Both the position numbers and the translations under genes were made by a program. Of a stretch of DNA of 64,000 bases, positions 17,523 to 26,619 are shown one piece after another. The DNA is from Rhodococcus sp. P-2 (GTDB taxonomy: Bacteria; Actinomycetota; Actinomycetes; Mycobacteriales; Mycobacteriaceae). The notes beneath the pieces are model-generated. The model ran no database searches, had not been told where the DNA came from, and saw only the letters and a list, made by a program, of their open reading frames with translations. The stretch is taken from positions 4,152,053-4,216,052 of the forward strand of contig NZ_CP066779.1 of NCBI RefSeq assembly GCF_016598535.1. The letters are read 5' to 3'. Numbering within the stretch: position 1 is the first letter of the stretch; each line of letters begins with the position of its first letter.

Positions 17523-18851
17523 TTACAGGTTTGTTTGTCCGGATGTTAAAGATGTGACTGAAGTAACCGAATTGTTCGATTTGAGATCGATTTGTGTCAA
17601 TCGACCCACGGTAGCGGCGATTCGTAGTACGTACGCGTCGCGTGGATTCGTAGGATCCCGGCCGGTAACTTCGGCGATCCGCTTCAAGCGGTACCGAACG
17701 GTATTTGGATGAACAAACAGAAGGCGTGCACAAGTCTCAACCGCACCTCCACAGTCGAGATAGCTGTCTAAAGTATCGGTCAAGACTGTGCCGGATTCAG
17801 CTAAAGGTGCGACCAGGAAATCGCGGAGAGCCTTTACGGCAGCGGCGTCTCCCAGTAGTGCCCGTTCCGGGAGTAGTTCAGTCGCAAAAACCGGACGAGG
17901 TGCGCCGCGCCACCCGGCGACGGCCTTGATTCCCGCCAGAGCTTCGGATGCACTGAAGTGTGCGGCGCTCAACGAGGGCGTGGTCGGGCCGATCACCACC
18001 GGCTCGTCGGCGAAACTCATGAGCAGATCCTGAAGGAATTGGCTGCCCTCCGTCTTGCTGCTCAGCTCGCCGCTGACGATCATCACCAGTCGCGGACCCT
18101 GCACCACGGCAAGAACAGCGCGCCCGTGCGCGGCGGCGGTCGCGTGGACGGTGCCGGCAACCGAGACGCGCTCGTCCGGCGGGGGAGACCCGACGATGAC
18201 GGTGGCCGGAGCCGTCGCATCCCAGTTCAACGTCGCGGCACGGGAAAGCATGTCCGATCCGGTGTCTCCCTGCACGACGGCGTCGACGACGAGCGCTTCC
18301 AGTCGTGTGTCCAGCGCGCCACGAGATTCGGCGGCGCTTGCGTACACCGTCGCCGCTGCGAAGCCGAGTTCACGCCCGTAGCGCAGGACGGCTTCTGTCA
18401 GCGCGATCAGCTGTTGATCGTTGCGGGCGAGAGCCGGTAGCCACTTCTCGAAGAACTCCATCGCCACCCGGACCATGTCGACGGTCTGGCGCAGCGTGAG
18501 TTGTCGAGCAAGATCCTGAGGGATGACCGGAAAAGACTCGTATCCGAAGCTGATCTCCGAGTCGAGTTGCCGCAGCCATTCGAGGAAATTCACCACCGAC
18601 GTCTGAACCAGGAGCTGAACGTCGGCACGTTGCGAAGCGTCGAGACTGTCGAAGAACGGAAGTTGCTCCTCCATCACGGTCACGGCCTCGGTGGAGAGCC
18701 GACCGGAGAACTGTTTGACGCGGCGGAGCAAGGCCTCGGGAAGTGGATCGCGAACCTGACGACGGCGGGCGAGGACAGCCTGCAACCCGGACGACTGTGG
18801 TCGAGTGCGGCGTACGCCCTCTTCGGGTTTCTCGGGATCAGGTTCGGGCAT
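17523..18851 (-). CDS. mabR: MabR, PucR-family regulator of FAS-II genes
   Basis: A 442-residue transcription factor. The N-terminal and middle regions resemble the sensory part of PucR-like regulators, and the C-terminal helix-turn-helix (HTH_30) is visible in LDSYLDCGGAVETCARLLFVH and PNTVRYRLKRIAEVTGRD. In M. tuberculosis the orthologous gene (Rv2242) just upstream of fabD is MabR, which responds to long-chain acyl-CoA and controls mycolic acid genes. The annotated ATG 18851 lies directly behind the T-run of a strong terminator hairpin and has no ribosome site, so translation may begin further in or the mRNA may be leaderless. Gene order and its cognate palindrome support the name. Confidence 0.88.
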   Translation of the reverse strand: MPEPDPEKPEEGVRRTRPQSSGLQAVLARRRQVRDPLPEALLRRVKQFSGRLSTEAVTVMEEQLPFFDSLDASQRADVQLLVQTSVVNFLEWLRQLDSEISFGYESFPVIPQDLARQLTLRQTVDMVRVAMEFFEKWLPALARNDQQLIALTEAVLRYGRELGFAAATVYASAAESRGALDTRLEALVVDAVVQGDTGSDMLSRAATLNWDATAPATVIVGSPPPDERVSVAGTVHATAAAHGRAVLAVVQGPRLVMIVSGELSSKTEGSQFLQDLLMSFADEPVVIGPTTPSLSAAHFSASEALAGIKAVAGWRGAPRPVFATELLPERALLGDAAAVKALRDFLVAPLAESGTVLTDTLDSYLDCGGAVETCARLLFVHPNTVRYRLKRIAEVTGRDPTNPRDAYVLRIAATVGRLTQIDLKSNNSVTSVTSLTSGQTNL

Positions 18852-18915
18852 GAGAAAAACCTACGCCCATCGCCGCAGCGGATGTCGAGATGACACCCGC
18901 GGCGATGGGCGTAGG
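18852..18915 (-). terminator. Intrinsic terminator of aceE abutting the mabR start
   Basis: Arms 18860-18876 and 18899-18915 are perfect 17-bp reverse complements (CCTACGCCCATCGCCGC) around a 22-base loop. On the minus strand they are followed at once by GTTTTTCTC and then the mabR ATG. Hairpin plus T-run downstream of aceE is a textbook Rho-independent terminator. Confidence 0.85.
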
Positions 18916-18950
18916 TCTGTTTTCGATCGCTGGGACTGTTGCCCTACGAC

Positions 18951-21806
18951 TTAGGCGCTACCGGTGTCCCCGGTCTGCTCGGGAGCAGCATTCACGTCGT
19001 CGATGCGGTATCGGCTCGCGGCTTCGACGGCCTTCGACCGCTCGATCGATCCTTCCTTTGCCAAACCGATCAGCACGGCAACGACGATGGACTCGGCATC
19101 GACGTTGAAGTAGCGACGCGCTGCAGTGCGGGTGTCGGAGAATCCGAACCCGTCCGTGCCGAGCGTGGTGTAGTCGCCGGGAACCCACTGACGAATCTGA
19201 TCCGAGACCGCCCGCATCCAGTCCGAAGCCGCGACGACAGGGCCCTGCGCCGAGGACAACGCCGTGGTGACGAAGGGAACGGGAGCATCCTCGGACGGAT
19301 TGAGCAGCGCCTGACGTTCACACTCGACGCCTTCGCGGCGCAGCTCACCCCAAGACGTGACCGACCAGACGTCGGCCGAGACGCCCCATTCGTCGGCGAG
19401 CAGCTTCTGCGCACGCAGACCCTCGGGCATCGCGACACCGGAGACGAGGATCTGTGCCTTCGGGCCGGTTGCTTCGGACGTCTTGTAGAGGTAGATGCCC
19501 TTGAGCAATCCCTCCACGTCGAGACCTTCGGGCTCGGCCGGCTGAACGTACGGCTCGTTGTAGATGGTCAGGTAGTAGAAGATGTTCTCGCCACCGAAAC
19601 CGTCGACGCCCTCGGTGCCGCCGTACATGCGGCGCAAGCCGTCCTTGACGATGTGCGCCAACTCGTACGAGAACGCGGCGTCGTACGTGACAGCGGCCGG
19701 GTTGGTCGATGCCAGCAGCAGCGAGTGTCCGTCGGCGTGCTGGAGACCTTCGCCGGTCAGGGTGGTACGACCGGCGGTCGCGCCGAGAACGAATCCGCGA
19801 GCCATCTGGTCGGCGGCTGCCCACAGGCCGTCGCCGGTGCGCTGGAAACCGAACATCGAGTAGAAGATGTACAGCGGAATCATCGGTTCACCGTGGGTGG
19901 CGTACGACGTGCCGACTGCGGTGAACGAAGCCGTCGAACCTGCCTCGTTGATGCCCTCGTGCAGGATCTGGCCGATCGGGCTCTCCTTGTAGGCGAGCAT
20001 GAGTTCGGCGTCGACGGAGGTGTAGAGCTGTCCGTTGCGGTTGTAGATCTTCAGTGAGGGGAACCACGAGTCCATACCGAAGGTGCGAGCCTCGTCCGGG
20101 ATGATCGGCACGATTCGCTTGCCGATCTCCTTGTCGCGCAACAGTTCCTTGAGGATGCGCACGATCGCCATGGTGGTGGCGACTTCCTGCTTGCCCGAAC
20201 CCTTGCGGATGACGTCGTACGTCTTGTCCTCGGGGAGCTTGAGCGGAGCAGCGTCGGTGTTACGGGACGGCAGGAATCCGCCGAGTGCTTTACGACGGTC
20301 GAGCATGTACTTGATCTCGGGAGCGTCCGCGCCCGGGTGGTAGTACGGAGGCAGGTACGGATCCTTCTCGAGCTCGGCGTCCGAGATCGGGATGTGCTGC
20401 ATGTCGCGGAACGCCTTGAGATCGTCCAGAGTCAGCTTCTTCATCTGGTGTGTGGCGTTGCGGCCCTCGAAGTGCTTGCCGAGGGTGTAGCCCTTGATGG
20501 TGTGCGCGAGGATGACCGTCGGCTGGCCCTTGTGTGCCATGGCGGCTGCGTAGGCGGCGTGGACCTTGCGGTAGTCGTGGCCACCACGCTTGAGGTTCCA
20601 GATTTCCTGGTCGGTGAGGTCCTTGACCAGTTCCTTGGTGCGGGGGTCACGTCCGAAGAAGTGATCGCGTACGAACGCGCCGTCGTTGGCCTTGTACGTC
20701 TGGTAGTCACCGTCCGGCGTCACGTTCATCAGGTTGACCAGTGCGCCGTCGCGATCGGCGTGCAGCAGTGCATCCCACTCGCGACCCCAGACGACCTTGA
20801 TGACGTTCCAGCCGGCACCGCGGAAGAACGATTCCAGTTCCTGGATGATCTTTCCGTTGCCGCGGACCGGGCCGTCGAGGCGTTGGAGGTTGCAGTTCAC
20901 GACGAACGTGAGGTTGTCGAGGCCTTCGGTTGCCGCGACGTGAGCGAGGCCGCGTGATTCGGGCTCGTCCATTTCGCCGTCGCCGAGGAACGCCCACACA
21001 TGCTGATCGGTGGTGTCCTTGATGCCGCGGTCGTTGAGGTAGTGGTTGAACCGGGCCTGGTAGATGGCGTTCATCGGGCCGAGACCCATCGAAACCGTCG
21101 GGAATTCCCAGAAGTCGGGAAGCAGTCGTGGGTGCGGGTAGGACGGCAGTGCGCCGCCGAAGTCCGCGTGCGACTTCTCCTGACGGAATCCGTCGAGCTG
21201 TTCCGCGGGGATGCGGCCCTCGAGGAAGGCGCGCGCGTAGATGCCGGGGGAGGCGTGACCCTGGATGAAGATGTGGTCGCCTCCGCCCGGGTGGTCCTTG
21301 CCGCGGAAGAAGTGGTTGAAGCCGACCTCGTACAACGCTGCCGAGGATGCGTAGGTGGAGATGTGACCGCCGACGCCGACGCCCGGTCGCTGGGCGCGGT
21401 GGACCATGATCGCGGCGTTCCAACGGATCCAGGCGCGGTATCGGCGCTCGACCTCTTCGTCGCCGGGGAACCACGGCTCGTTTTCGGTCGGAATCGTGTT
21501 GACGTAGTCGGTCGAGGTGAGCGCGGGGAGTGCGACGTGCTTCTCACCGGCGCGTTCGAGCATGCGGAGCATGAGGTAGCGGGCACGCGTGGGTCCGGAT
21601 CGATCCAGAAGTCCGTCGAATGATTCGAGCCATTCGGTGGTCTCGTCCGGATCGATGTCCGGCAGGTACGACGCAACACCTTCGCGAATGACGCGAACGC
21701 GACCGTCGGTTCCCCCCGGCGTGTTCGATGCGGGCGAACCCGACTCGCCGGCGGCGCCGGAATCGGCGTTCTGCCCGGACGCGGGACCCTGGATCAGGTC
21801 AGACAA
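18951..21806 (-). CDS. aceE: Pyruvate dehydrogenase E1 component, homodimeric type
   Basis: A 951-residue full-length homodimeric E1 enzyme, which decarboxylates pyruvate with thiamine diphosphate and passes the acetyl group to the E2 lipoyl arm to give acetyl-CoA. The cofactor motif is [16 protein letters not shown] followed by [14 protein letters not shown]. The N-terminal region [20 protein letters not shown] and the C-terminal [18 protein letters not shown] are typical. In M. tuberculosis aceE (Rv2241) likewise sits just before mabR; acetyl-CoA is the precursor for the adjacent fatty acid genes. A strong terminator separates it from mabR. E2 and E3 are not in the window. Confidence 0.95.
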   Translation of the reverse strand: MSDLIQGPASGQNADSGAAGESGSPASNTPGGTDGRVRVIREGVASYLPDIDPDETTEWLESFDGLLDRSGPTRARYLMLRMLERAGEKHVALPALTSTDYVNTIPTENEPWFPGDEEVERRYRAWIRWNAAIMVHRAQRPGVGVGGHISTYASSAALYEVGFNHFFRGKDHPGGGDHIFIQGHASPGIYARAFLEGRIPAEQLDGFRQEKSHADFGGALPSYPHPRLLPDFWEFPTVSMGLGPMNAIYQARFNHYLNDRGIKDTTDQHVWAFLGDGEMDEPESRGLAHVAATEGLDNLTFVVNCNLQRLDGPVRGNGKIIQELESFFRGAGWNVIKVVWGREWDALLHADRDGALVNLMNVTPDGDYQTYKANDGAFVRDHFFGRDPRTKELVKDLTDQEIWNLKRGGHDYRKVHAAYAAAMAHKGQPTVILAHTIKGYTLGKHFEGRNATHQMKKLTLDDLKAFRDMQHIPISDAELEKDPYLPPYYHPGADAPEIKYMLDRRKALGGFLPSRNTDAAPLKLPEDKTYDVIRKGSGKQEVATTMAIVRILKELLRDKEIGKRIVPIIPDEARTFGMDSWFPSLKIYNRNGQLYTSVDAELMLAYKESPIGQILHEGINEAGSTASFTAVGTSYATHGEPMIPLYIFYSMFGFQRTGDGLWAAADQMARGFVLGATAGRTTLTGEGLQHADGHSLLLASTNPAAVTYDAAFSYELAHIVKDGLRRMYGGTEGVDGFGGENIFYYLTIYNEPYVQPAEPEGLDVEGLLKGIYLYKTSEATGPKAQILVSGVAMPEGLRAQKLLADEWGVSADVWSVTSWGELRREGVECERQALLNPSEDAPVPFVTTALSSAQGPVVAASDWMRAVSDQIRQWVPGDYTTLGTDGFGFSDTRTAARRYFNVDAESIVVAVLIGLAKEGSIERSKAVEAASRYRIDDVNAAPEQTGDTGSA

Positions 21807-22039
21807 CGTGTGCTCCTCATTGGTTTGGGGACGCGTGGTGGGGCGTCCTTACATAGGTGATCGAGGCCTTGTTAGGTCCGACGCACTTCCATCGTGAATA
21901 TGGCGCGTACCTCATCTTTCACCATCCCGGTCGGTCCGGCACACCTCGCCTCTGGTTACTCTCGGGTAGCGTTTTTCGGCGTGACGCAGGGGTGTGATGG
22001 TTCCCCGTAGTCACAGGCTTGGGGGATCGATCGGAACGT

Positions 22040-22600
22040 ATGAAGGGGTGGGAAAAAATAAACAAAGAAATCAATTACGGCAGGGTCGGGGCGTGGGTAT
22101 CGATCGGATCGATCGCGGTGGGACTGTCAGTGATCGTGGGGTGCTCGGCGGAGGTGACCGGATCGGCGGTACCCAACGAAGCGCAAGTGGCTGCATACCG
22201 ATCCGAGGTGAGTGTCTCGGTGGCGGCGGCGTCCTCGTCGAAAGCGGCGGCAGATGCGGCGGAGGCGGCTTTCGCGATCTGTGAGGAAGCGGTCTCTCGA
22301 TCGAAGAACGACGTTGTCGCGTTCAATGCCTACGTCGACGCCGGAAATCACGGTGAGACGGACCTGAGGGCTGAAGCCGGCGCCGCTGCTTCGTCGGCAC
22401 GCGATACCGCCTCGTGGTTCGACTCGGTCTCGAGTGAACTTCCGGCGCAACTTTCCGGACTGTTCGACGAATTGGCCGCGAACCTGCGTTCATCTGCCGT
22501 CGTCATCGAGAGTGATCATTCGGCGGATGAAATCAATTCGATCAGCGATACGAGCAATTCGATTCGCAAGTCGATCTTCGATGAATGTGGATCCCTGTGA
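22040..22600 (+). CDS. Putative lipoprotein of unknown function
   Basis: A protein of about 186 residues from ATG 22040; a TTG at 22019 would add seven. The N-terminus has a hydrophobic stretch ending in the lipobox IVGC (VGLSVIVGCSAEV), so it should be lipid-anchored outside the membrane. The mature part is Ala/Ser/Glu-rich and predicted largely helical (AAASSSKAAADAAEAAF), with two further cysteines (near AICEEAV and DECGSL) that could form a disulfide. It diverges from aceE; a small hairpin follows. No family was recognised. Confidence 0.7.
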   Translation: MKGWEKINKEINYGRVGAWVSIGSIAVGLSVIVGCSAEVTGSAVPNEAQVAAYRSEVSVSVAAASSSKAAADAAEAAFAICEEAVSRSKNDVVAFNAYVDAGNHGETDLRAEAGAAASSARDTASWFDSVSSELPAQLSGLFDELAANLRSSAVVIESDHSADEINSISDTSNSIRKSIFDECGSL

Positions 22601-22618
22601 CCTGCGGTAATCCGCAGG
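22601..22618 (+). terminator. Small hairpin after the lipoprotein gene
   Basis: CCTGCGG-TAAT-CCGCAGG is a perfect 7-bp stem beginning immediately after the stop codon. No T-run follows; it may act as a weak terminator. Confidence 0.45.
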
Positions 22619-22777
22619 CGTAAGGTTCGGCGTGTGTCAGAAGACGATCTTTGGTGAAAGTTTTCGGCGTGGTCGGCTTGCGCTAACGCCTCAGACCATG
22701 TTCGCTTTCCCTAATTGATCGTCAAACGGTAGGTGTGCGGGGTCGCCACACACCATCAACAAAAGGAGGACCCCACC

Positions 22778-23203
22778 GTGGTCGCCGCGGCGGATGCCCA
22801 GAACTACGCTCAGAAACTCGGGATTACCACTGACATGGTGGTGCAGGAACTGGGCTGGGATGAGGATACCGACGACGGCATTCGTGCCGCGGTTGAGGAA
22901 ACCATCGGCGGGGAAATGCTCGACGAGGATTCCGACGAGGTCATCGACGTCGTGCTGCTGTGGTGGCGCGACGAGGACGGTGACCTGGTGGACGCCCTGA
23001 TGGATGCCATCGGGCCCCTCGCCGACGAAGGCTTCGTGTGGGTTCTCACTCCCAAGACCGGTCTCGACGGACATGTCGAGCCCAGCGAGATCGCCGAATC
23101 GGCGCCGACTGCCGGCCTGACGCAGACATCGGCAGCCAACCTCGGTGACTGGTCGGGAAGTCGACTGGTTCAGCCGAAGGCTCGTCCGGCCAACAAGCGC
23201 TGA
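22778..23203 (+). CDS. DUF3052 family protein
   Basis: A 141-residue acidic protein of the DUF3052 family, orthologous by position to M. tuberculosis Rv2239c. Key blocks are YAQKLGITTDMVVQELGWDE, VIDVVLLWWRDEDGDLVDAL and WVLTPKTG. It is cytoplasmic with no membrane segments. GTG 22778 was chosen because an ideal ribosome site AAAAGGAGGA (22761-22770) ends seven bases before it; the next codon is also GTG. The function is unknown. It is 35 bases upstream of ahpE, the same pair as in mycobacteria. Confidence 0.88.
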   Translation: MVAAADAQNYAQKLGITTDMVVQELGWDEDTDDGIRAAVEETIGGEMLDEDSDEVIDVVLLWWRDEDGDLVDALMDAIGPLADEGFVWVLTPKTGLDGHVEPSEIAESAPTAGLTQTSAANLGDWSGSRLVQPKARPANKR

Positions 23204-23238
23204 CCCGGTCCTTTCCGCACTTTCCCAAGGAATCGCAC

Positions 23239-23703
23239 ATGCCTCTCGAAGTTGGTGCCCAGGCACCGGATTTCACCTTGAAGGACCAGAACAACCAGGA
23301 AGTTTCGCTCGCAGATTTCCGCGGTAAGAAGAATGTTCTGCTGGTCTTCTATCCGTTGGCCTTCACCGGGACTTGTCAGGGGGAACTCTGCAAGGTCCGT
23401 GACGAGCTTCCGAAGTTCGAGAACGACGACACTGCCATTCTCGCGATTTCTGTCGGTGCTTCGCCGACGCACAAAATCTGGTCGGCCGAGCAGGGGTACA
23501 CATTTCCCTTGCTGTCGGACTTCTGGCCGCACGGTGAAGTCGCTCAGAAGTACGAGGTGTTCAACGACAAGTTGGGCTTCGCCAATCGTGGCACCTTCGT
23601 CATCGACAAAGACGGAATCATTCGTTTTGCCGAGATGAACGGCCCCGGAGAAGCTCGTGACCACGGACTTTGGGCAAACGCGCTTGCCGCGCTAGAGTCT
23701 TAG
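23239..23703 (+). CDS. ahpE: Peroxiredoxin AhpE
   Basis: A 154-residue thioredoxin-fold peroxidase that reduces peroxides and peroxynitrite. The peroxidatic cysteine is C46 in the PLAFTGTCQGELC motif (the P-x3-T-x2-C signature), with a second cysteine at C51. Length and sequence match mycobacterial AhpE (Rv2238c), a one-cysteine-type enzyme recycled by mycothiol/mycoredoxin, which rhodococci also have. It lies 35 bases after the DUF3052 gene, so co-transcription is likely. A 12-bp hairpin follows the stop. Confidence 0.93.
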   Translation: MPLEVGAQAPDFTLKDQNNQEVSLADFRGKKNVLLVFYPLAFTGTCQGELCKVRDELPKFENDDTAILAISVGASPTHKIWSAEQGYTFPLLSDFWPHGEVAQKYEVFNDKLGFANRGTFVIDKDGIIRFAEMNGPGEARDHGLWANALAALES

Positions 23704-23706
23704 AGC

Positions 23707-23733
23707 ACTCCCGGTGAGGGTCTCACCGGGAGT
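23707..23733 (+). terminator. Hairpin between ahpE and tRNA-Val
   Basis: ACTCCCGGTGAG-GGT-CTCACCGGGAGT is a perfect 12-bp stem three bases after the ahpE stop and two bases before the tRNA 5' end. It could terminate ahpE or mark a processing site. Confidence 0.65.
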
Positions 23734-23735
23734 TC

Positions 23736-23807
23736 GGGCGTGTAGCTCAGTGGTAGAGCTCTGGTTTTACACACCAGCGGTCGGGGGTTCGAAACCCTCC
23801 GCGCCCA
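23736..23807 (+). tRNA. tRNA-Val (anticodon TAC)
   Basis: A full cloverleaf of 72 bases can be folded: acceptor GGGCGTG/CGCGCCC, D-stem GCTC/GAGC, anticodon stem CTGGT/ACCAG with loop TTTACAC (anticodon TAC, reading GUA valine codons), T-loop TTCGAAA and discriminator A. The CCA end is not encoded (ACCG follows). A strong terminator begins 12 bases downstream. Confidence 0.96.
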
Positions 23808-23819
23808 CCGAAGAATTTG

Positions 23820-23856
23820 AACCCCGATCTGCATGTCGATGCAGATCGGGGTTTTT
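23820..23856 (+). terminator. Intrinsic terminator of tRNA-Val
   Basis: AACCCCGATCTGCAT-GTCG-ATGCAGATCGGGGTT is a 15-bp perfect stem followed by TTTTT and TCGTTTT. It is a classic Rho-independent terminator. Confidence 0.9.
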
Positions 23857-23899
23857 CGTTTTCGACAACGAATTGTCCGCAATACGCCATTCTGGACGC

Positions 23900-24124
23900 A
23901 TGTCCAGTTCTGTGATCGAAGTAGCCGTCGACCCAACGCGCGTGCATCCCACCCGTCCGCACATACACATCGCCGAGATGCCCAGTCTCAGTGTTGCGTT
24001 GTTCGCGGGGCAGACGATCCGGGTTCGTTCCCAAAGCGACGCGCTGGCGACCGGGATCGCCCGTGTCTGGGAAATCAACCGAATGCACCGCTTGATCTAT
24101 CTGACGATCGACTGGGACCGGTAG
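23900..24124 (+). CDS. Small hypothetical protein (74 residues)
   Basis: ATG 23900 opens a 74-residue frame beginning MSSSVIEVAVDPTRVHPTRP. It has no membrane segment; the pattern of short hydrophobic strands (IEVAV, LSVALFAG, TIRVRSQS, LIYLTIDW) suggests a small beta-rich fold. The frame is open further upstream through the tRNA and terminator, which cannot be coding, so the start must be at or near 23900. No strong ribosome site is visible. No family was recognised; M. tuberculosis has a small gene (Rv2237) in the same position, but I cannot confirm homology. Confidence 0.55.
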   Translation: MSSSVIEVAVDPTRVHPTRPHIHIAEMPSLSVALFAGQTIRVRSQSDALATGIARVWEINRMHRLIYLTIDWDR

Positions 24125-24189
24125 TGCTCAGCTCGGGCAGACACGTGACGGTTGGCCAGAGAACGAGCGTCGCTGCTACAACTACGCTC

Positions 24190-25209
24190 GTGCAGATTTC
24201 GGTTCGTTCGTCCCAATCTCGATTCAATGCGCGAGCCGCCGGGCTTCTGCTCGGCTACGTTGCGGATCGGGCATTCGCCGATCCGGGGCAGTTCCATCCC
24301 GTTGCCGGCTTCGGAACCGCAGCTATCGCGCTGCAGAAGATGTCCTACCGAGATTCGCGGACGGCCGGAGCGCTTCATGTCGCAGTGCTCGTGGCCGGCG
24401 CCGCTGGGCTCGGCCTCGCAGCCGAAGCAGCCTCGCGCCGGGCCGGTTGGATGGCCGTCACGGGTACGACGGCGATAGCCACCTGGGCCGTGCTCGGCGG
24501 GACGTCGCTTGCACGCACCGGCATCGACATGGCCGCTCGATTGGAGGCGTCACAGGTCGACGGCGACCTGACGAAAGCGCGTGAGCTTCTTCCTTCACTG
24601 TGTGGACGTGATCCCTCGGTGTTGGGCGAAGAGGGCCTCGCTCGAGCTGCGCTGGAGTCGGTCGCCGAGAACACCTCCGACGCCAGTGTCGGCGCAGTGT
24701 TCTGGGGCGTGGTTGCGGGTGTGCCGGGTCTGTTCGCCTACCGCGCGGTCAACACACTCGACGCGATGATCGGCTATCGCTCCGAGAAATACCTCAGATT
24801 CGGGTGGGCCGCGGCGAGGTTCGACGACCTGGTCAACATCATCCCGGCTCGGCTGACCGGCGCGCTGACGGCTGCGTGTGCACCGGTGGTGGGCGGCTCG
24901 GTGCACGAATCGCTGACAGCGTGGAAACGCGACGCAGCGGCTCATCCAAGCCCCAATGCGGGCGTCGCGGAAGCGTCGGCAGCAGGGGCATTGGGCATTT
25001 CGTTGGGCGGCCGGACCGAGTACGCACACGGGGTGGAGATGCGCCCCGTCCTCGGCAGCGGGCCCGTGCCGACGCCGAACGATCTGCGCCGCGCGTCGAG
25101 GCTCTCGTCGGCGGTGCAGATCAGTGCGGCAGTGGTGTCGGCGGGTATTTCAGCGGGTATTGCCGTATCGATCGGCAAGTTTGGCTTCCTGCGCCGTCAG
25201 GGGCACTGA
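24190..25209 (+). CDS. cobD: Adenosylcobinamide-phosphate synthase CobD/CbiB
   Basis: About 339 residues of a polytopic membrane protein that attaches the aminopropanol (or its phosphate) arm to adenosylcobyric acid in cobalamin synthesis. Typical motifs are LLLGYVADRAFADPGQFHPV near the N-terminus, VAENTSDASVGAVFW, YRAVNTLDAMIGYRSEKY and FDDLVNIIPARLTG. GTG 24190 is proposed because homology begins just after it; the start is uncertain. Its last 60 bases overlap the convergent SURF1 gene. The cobC-type aminotransferase that provides the substrate arm is 2 kb downstream, as in M. tuberculosis. Confidence 0.9.
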   Translation: MQISVRSSQSRFNARAAGLLLGYVADRAFADPGQFHPVAGFGTAAIALQKMSYRDSRTAGALHVAVLVAGAAGLGLAAEAASRRAGWMAVTGTTAIATWAVLGGTSLARTGIDMAARLEASQVDGDLTKARELLPSLCGRDPSVLGEEGLARAALESVAENTSDASVGAVFWGVVAGVPGLFAYRAVNTLDAMIGYRSEKYLRFGWAAARFDDLVNIIPARLTGALTAACAPVVGGSVHESLTAWKRDAAAHPSPNAGVAEASAAGALGISLGGRTEYAHGVEMRPVLGSGPVPTPNDLRRASRLSSAVQISAAVVSAGISAGIAVSIGKFGFLRRQGH

Positions 25210-26079
25210 TTCCGGTTCCGGCTTCTTGCGACGGCTGAAGGTACGAGCCGGTTCGGCGGGGGGTGCGGTCGCTGCCGCATCTGGAGTCTTCTCGGTCGCG
25301 GCGTCGTCCGCTGCGAAGCCGTCGACAGCTGCTTGAGCCGCCTTTTCCTTGCGACGTTCGCGCCACTCCGCGCGGATGAAGTAGGCCAGTCCGAGCGGCG
25401 CCATGATGCCGAACGCCAGCCACTGGAACCCGTACGAGAGGTACGGGCCCGCGTCGAGTTGGGGGAGCGGAATCGTGCCGAGACCGCCGGGCTGGTCGGG
25501 TTCGAGCTGGATGTACGCGTCGATCAGGTCCGTTCCGATGAACTCGCCGATCGGTCGTGCGTCGATGGAGTAGACCTGTTTGGCGCCGTCCTCGAACATC
25601 GGAACTCGGCCGGGCGCAGTGCCTTCCGACAGGCGCACGCGGCCGTTGAGGGTGACCGGCTCGGTCGGCGGAGCAGCGATGGGCGGTGCCTCGGCGCCGT
25701 TGATCGGCCGAACGTATCCGCGATTGACGAGGATCGTGCGGCCGTCGTCCAGAAGGAAAGGCGTCAGGATCTCGTACGACGGTGCGCCCTCGATGGACTG
25801 CAGTCGTACGAGGATGTCGGCGTCGGGCAGATAGGTGCCTGCCGCGGTGATGTTTCGCCATTCGTCGTCCGGTGCGATCGTCGAATCGGCGATGACGTCA
25901 CCGATCGGCACGGTCTCCGCGTTGATCGAGTTCGAGATCAGATCATTGCGATGCTCGGTCTTCGTGTTCTTGCCGAGTTGCCACGGAGCGAGCACGGTGA
26001 AGCACAGGTAGGCGAAGAGCCCGACCACAGCTGCCAGTACCAACCAACCGGGCCGCAACAGGAATTTCAGTCTTCGCAC
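25150..26079 (-). CDS. SURF1 family protein (cytochrome oxidase assembly)
   Basis: A 309-residue SURF1-like membrane protein that helps assemble heme-copper cytochrome c oxidase. It has the expected topology: one N-terminal helix (FLLRPGWLVLAAVVGLFAYL), a long extracytoplasmic domain (PWQLGKNTKTEHRND, ILVNRGYVRP) and a C-terminal helix (YGFQWLAFGIMAPLGLAYF). The final 65 residues form an Ala/Glu/Lys-rich cytoplasmic tail not essential to the family. Its 3' end overlaps cobD on the opposite strand by 60 bases. The position next to ptpA matches Rv2235 in M. tuberculosis. Confidence 0.92.
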   Translation of the reverse strand: MRRLKFLLRPGWLVLAAVVGLFAYLCFTVLAPWQLGKNTKTEHRNDLISNSINAETVPIGDVIADSTIAPDDEWRNITAAGTYLPDADILVRLQSIEGAPSYEILTPFLLDDGRTILVNRGYVRPINGAEAPPIAAPPTEPVTLNGRVRLSEGTAPGRVPMFEDGAKQVYSIDARPIGEFIGTDLIDAYIQLEPDQPGGLGTIPLPQLDAGPYLSYGFQWLAFGIMAPLGLAYFIRAEWRERRKEKAAQAAVDGFAADDAATEKTPDAAATAPPAEPARTFSRRKKPEPESVPLTAQEAKLADRYGNTR

Positions 26080-26127
26080 ACGTCCACGGTATCCGTTGCC
26101 CGAACGGGAGTGAATTTTGCTCCGGGT

Positions 26128-26619
26128 TCAGGCTCGCTCGCGGATCCACTCGAGTATGTCGGGAATGGCCGCTTCGATCTGGTCTCGAACCAGTTCGAAG
26201 TCCTCCTGATCCCCGTAGTACGGGTCCGGAACCGATTCTCCGTCCGCCTCGGGGTCGAACGATCGCAGTAGGCGCCGGCGCTCGGTGGGCACGCCGAGAT
26301 GAGCAAGCTCACGTTCGTGTCCCGTGTCGAGGGCGACGACGAGATCGGCTGCGAGATGATCTGCGTTGACCTGCGCGGCGCTGTGGCCCGTCGGATATCC
26401 GGCCGCTCGGAGCACGACGTTGGTCCGCTCGTCGGCGTCACTGCCGGTGTGAAAGCCCTCGGTACCGGCGCTGCTGACACGGACCCGGTCGGCGAGGCCT
26501 TCGCGGCCCAGATGCGCGAGCAAGATCTTTTCGGCCATCGGTGACCGGCAGATATTGCCGGTGCACACAAACGTCACATGGAGTGGTTCAGTCACGTGGA
26601 GTGGTTCAGAGGCGGCCAT
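26128..26619 (-). CDS. ptpA: Low-molecular-weight protein tyrosine phosphatase PtpA
   Basis: A 163-residue phosphatase with the P-loop CTGNICRSP (C-x5-R; nucleophile C19) and the acid loop DPYYGD near the C-terminus. It dephosphorylates tyrosine residues; the mycobacterial orthologue is secreted into host cells and is phosphorylated by PtkA. ATG 26619 was chosen because homology starts at LHVTFVCTGN; longer frames run into the ptkA gene. It overlaps the end of ptkA by 14 bases. The N-terminus contains a duplicated hexapeptide, EPLHVTEPLHVT, from an 18-bp tandem repeat, which is not part of the fold. Confidence 0.92.
   Translation of the reverse strand: MAASEPLHVTEPLHVTFVCTGNICRSPMAEKILLAHLGREGLADRVRVSSAGTEGFHTGSDADERTNVVLRAAGYPTGHSAAQVNADHLAADLVVALDTGHERELAHLGVPTERRRLLRSFDPEADGESVPDPYYGDQEDFELVRDQIEAAIPDILEWIRERA
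26574..26609. repeat. 18-bp tandem duplication at the ptpA N-terminus
   Basis: TCACATGGAGTGGTTCAG (26574-26591) is followed directly by the same 18 bases with one change (26592-26609). It duplicates six codons (EPLHVT) in frame. Confidence 0.8.

Noticed and set aside
21993..22015. TGTGA ... TCACA pair that might be a CRP/GlxR site
   Set aside because: The spacer is 13 bases instead of the six expected for this family.
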